Source: Chloroflexota bacterium
GTDB lineage: Bacteria; Chloroflexota; Anaerolineae; Anaerolineales; Villigracilaceae
Length of the DNA: 15,484 bases
Reading direction: 5' to 3'
Assembly (NCBI GenBank): GCA_016191895.1
Contig: JACPVD010000018.1
Location: 1 to 15,484, forward strand
Shown here: positions 13,515 through 15,484 of the stretch, in pieces
Layout of the letters: each line of letters opens with the position of its first letter
How positions within the stretch are numbered: position 1 is the first letter of the stretch
The notes under the pieces: generated by a model
Database searches by the model: none
Told to the model about the DNA's origin: nothing
The model's input: the letters and a program-made list of their open reading frames with translations, nothing else
Program-made: the position numbers and the translations under genes

Positions 13515-15484
13515 CTACTCTTTGTACATCGTGTAGTAGTAGTTACCGGAGAAGATCGGGTTCAGTATCGTGCCTTTGACCCAGCGCTGATCGAAGCCAT
13601 GGCTGGTGGTGGTGGCAAGCAGGATAGTGGGAACCTGTTCATAATAAAGCGCGTTCGCCTCTTCATAGATCGCCTGACGTTCCGCAGAATCAGTCGCGGC
13701 AACACCACGGTTAAGGATGTCCGAGAACTGTTCCTTCAGGTCGGCGGGCAATTTCTGGCGGCTTGCATACGTGCCAAGCATGTAAGGCTGATACCAGTTA
13801 TGCGGGTCATGGATATCTTCCAGCCAGCCGCTTGCAAAATACGGAGCCTGTGAAGCGCGCAGGGTGCGCAGGAAGGTCGGCCACGGCAATCCCACGGTCT
13901 CGATCACGAACAATTCGTTGACATCGGCAATGTTGCTGGAAAGGATCTCGGAAATTACCTGACGGGAGGTGTTGCCTTGGTTGTACAAAGCCTGCAGGCG
14001 GAAACCGGTCGTCCAGACGTCGCCTTCAGGATCGTCGCCGGCGGCAATGCCGTCTTTATCAAGGTCGGCGGCTTTGAACTCAGATTCGCATTGAGCAGGA
14101 TCGTATGTGTAAACGGGCGCGTCGGCCTCATATCCCGGCATACCTTGGCGCGCAAGCACGGGCTGTTGAACGGCTTCGCCATCGAACACGTCGCTAATGT
14201 AAGTATCCCAGTCGAAGCAGTAGGCAAACGCCTTGCGGACATGCACATCCGAGAAGAAGTCCAACGGAATGCCGTTGCCGTCCAACTGGCCGGAACCGAC
14301 ATAATTGGAGGTTTCGGCGATGTTGAAGGTCATGAACATGTCCTGGCTGGAGATGGCGGGGCGTCCGATATACAGGCGCATGGAACCGCCTGTGCCAGTC
14401 TCGCCTGCGGCGCAAGGAGTAAACTTATCAGAGCCTTGTTGGGATGGGTCATAGGCGCAAACTTCCACTTCTTCGGCATAGGAACCAGCGTCAAGATCGA
14501 AGATGCGGATCGAGCCGACCATTTCATCCACTTGGGAACGGTTTTCAGCCGGAACAGCAGCAATATCGGCATCGCCGGCCTGCAACATCGCGAAGCGGGT
14601 ACCCCACTCGTCAATGGACTTGATCACGACGCGCTCGAGTTTGGCGGGTTCGCGCCAGTAGCTGTCGTTGCGGGCAAGGACAAGTTCTTCGCCCTGTGTC
14701 CAATGATCAAGTTTGAAGGGGCCGGTGCCGTTCATGATAGTGGTCAACGGATCGGTTTCGGAAGGTTCGGCATAGAAATTCTGCCAGGTCTCGCAAGAGC
14801 CATCCCATGCGCCGTTGGCAACCGCCCAGTCCTTGTCCAAAACAGAACCCCAGCCGCTGGCGATGGTGGGAATAAACGGACCCCAAGCCTGCGCCAAAGT
14901 CATGGTGACGGTGCCAGCGGCATCGTCGGCCACAATCGCGCCGGTGACCTTTTCGCATGCGGCGAGCAGGTCTTCAGCGGGAAGAGCGGAGAGGCATTCG
15001 CGGTCGTCCGCGCAGGCGCCTTCGCCGTCCACGACGATGGAAATGTCGTCAACGCCGATTCCAAAGAACGGCTCGGCAAGCAACCACTGCGGGCCGCTGT
15101 AACCACCAAAGAGCAGGCCGCGTTGGAAGGAATATGCGGCATCGGAGGCGGTCATGTCGGCGCCGTCGTGGAATTTCACGCCGGAGCGCATTTTGAAGGT
15201 GTAGACGGTTCCATCTTCAGAGACTTCCCACGATTCGGCCAGTTGGGGCACGAATTTGTCGGTGGCTTCGCCATCATAGAAGACGAGGGTCTCATAGACG
15301 TTTTGGATGATTTCGCCACCGGCGGTTTCGTAGGCCAGGGCGGGATCGAGCGTTTCAGGCTCGCCAATGGTGGCCACCACCAAGGTGGTCGGGTCTTTGG
15401 ATTTGAGTCCCTCATCTACGGGGGTGTCGGGAGATTCCGGGACACTGGTAGCGGGGGATTCAGGGGCGCTGGTAGCGGCGGGAG
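13515..15484 (-). CDS. Family-5 extracellular solute-binding protein, N-terminus beyond window
   Basis: Predicted extracellular receptor of the right-hand importer; 655 residues are visible and the signal peptide/lipobox lies outside. The visible part opens with a Pro/Ser/Thr/Ala/Glu linker containing a tandem 8-residue repeat (SAPESPAT, SVPESPDT). The fold then starts LVVATIGEPETLDPALAYET. The family signature-like MRSGVKFHDGADMTASDAAY occurs about 98-117 residues into the visible part. NGTGPFKLDHWTQGEE and HVRKAFAYCFDWDTYISDVF are further core motifs. A Cys-bearing insert (ACADDREC) and an acidic loop DLDKDGIAAGDD, resembling a calcium-binding loop, are seen. The frame stays open to the edge, so the TTG at 15383 is not the start. 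It is followed by OppB- and OppC-like genes in the same order as the 9000-4996 operon. Confidence 0.94.
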   Translation of the reverse strand, partial: PAATSAPESPATSVPESPDTPVDEGLKSKDPTTLVVATIGEPETLDPALAYETAGGEIIQNVYETLVFYDGEATDKFVPQLAESWEVSEDGTVYTFKMRSGVKFHDGADMTASDAAYSFQRGLLFGGYSGPQWLLAEPFFGIGVDDISIVVDGEGACADDRECLSALPAEDLLAACEKVTGAIVADDAAGTVTMTLAQAWGPFIPTIASGWGSVLDKDWAVANGAWDGSCETWQNFYAEPSETDPLTTIMNGTGPFKLDHWTQGEELVLARNDSYWREPAKLERVVIKSIDEWGTRFAMLQAGDADIAAVPAENRSQVDEMVGSIRIFDLDAGSYAEEVEVCAYDPSQQGSDKFTPCAAGETGTGGSMRLYIGRPAISSQDMFMTFNIAETSNYVGSGQLDGNGIPLDFFSDVHVRKAFAYCFDWDTYISDVFDGEAVQQPVLARQGMPGYEADAPVYTYDPAQCESEFKAADLDKDGIAAGDDPEGDVWTTGFRLQALYNQGNTSRQVISEILSSNIADVNELFVIETVGLPWPTFLRTLRASQAPYFASGWLEDIHDPHNWYQPYMLGTYASRQKLPADLKEQFSDILNRGVAATDSAERQAIYEEANALYYEQVPTILLATTTSHGFDQRWVKGTILNPIFSGNYYYTMYKE
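15433..15480. repeat. 24-bp tandem repeat in the SBP linker
   Basis: Two imperfect 24-bp units (GATTC...CTGGTAGCGG at 15433 and 15457) encode the duplicated 8-residue linker of the SBP. The array may continue beyond the window edge. Such low-complexity linkers separate a lipid anchor from the binding domain and vary in length between strains. Confidence 0.6.

Overview
The window reads as a chromosomal segment of a Gram-positive-like or monoderm bacterium, most probably a Chloroflexota member of the Anaerolineae. This rests on the style of the lipoproteins (lipobox Cys followed by a Gly/Ala/Pro/Glu/Thr-rich linker), the family-5 solute-binding proteins with unusual inserts, a membrane-anchored cytochrome c, and moderately GC-rich DNA. 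Taxonomy is inference, not shown directly. Every gene I accept is on the minus strand, so transcription runs from the right edge (15484) to the left edge (1).

Right to left: (i) 15484-11210 holds an oligopeptide-type ABC importer cluster: a lipoprotein-type solute-binding protein (SBP; N-terminus beyond the edge), then OppB-like and OppC-like permeases. (ii) 11200-9381 holds a small island of two genes unrelated to transport: a secreted, C-terminally anchored c-type cytochrome and an unrecognised five-helix membrane protein. (iii) 9380-9001 is a long leader/intergenic region with a candidate promoter, inverted repeats, a palindrome and an isolated perfect Shine-Dalgarno core. (iv) 9000-4996 holds a second importer cluster with the same order: SBP, OppB-like, OppC-like. 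(v) 4807-719 holds two further, mutually divergent SBP genes without their own permeases. One of them carries a long coiled-coil insert. (vi) 415-1 is the start of an OppD/DppD-type ATPase that leaves the window.

The genes plausibly form one or two peptide (or similar small-solute) import systems. Lipid-anchored SBPs capture ligand outside the membrane, permease pairs form the channel, and the only ATPase visible (left edge) would energise transport. There are four SBPs, two permease pairs and one ATPase in view, so sharing of components is likely, but the substrates cannot be read from sequence.

The most noteworthy non-coding structure is a dispersed element of about 100 bp present three times (501-600, 4885-4983, 11088-11190). 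Each copy has a perfect 20-bp stem with a 3-nt loop, and the stem differs between copies by fully compensated changes. A second shared motif surrounds TATAAT-like -10 boxes at 4841, 9346 and 10373. I see no CRISPR, tRNA, rRNA, transposase or defence gene. Nothing here is a clear new enzymatic system; the repeats, the SBP inserts and the cytochrome/membrane-protein pair are what deserve a second look.
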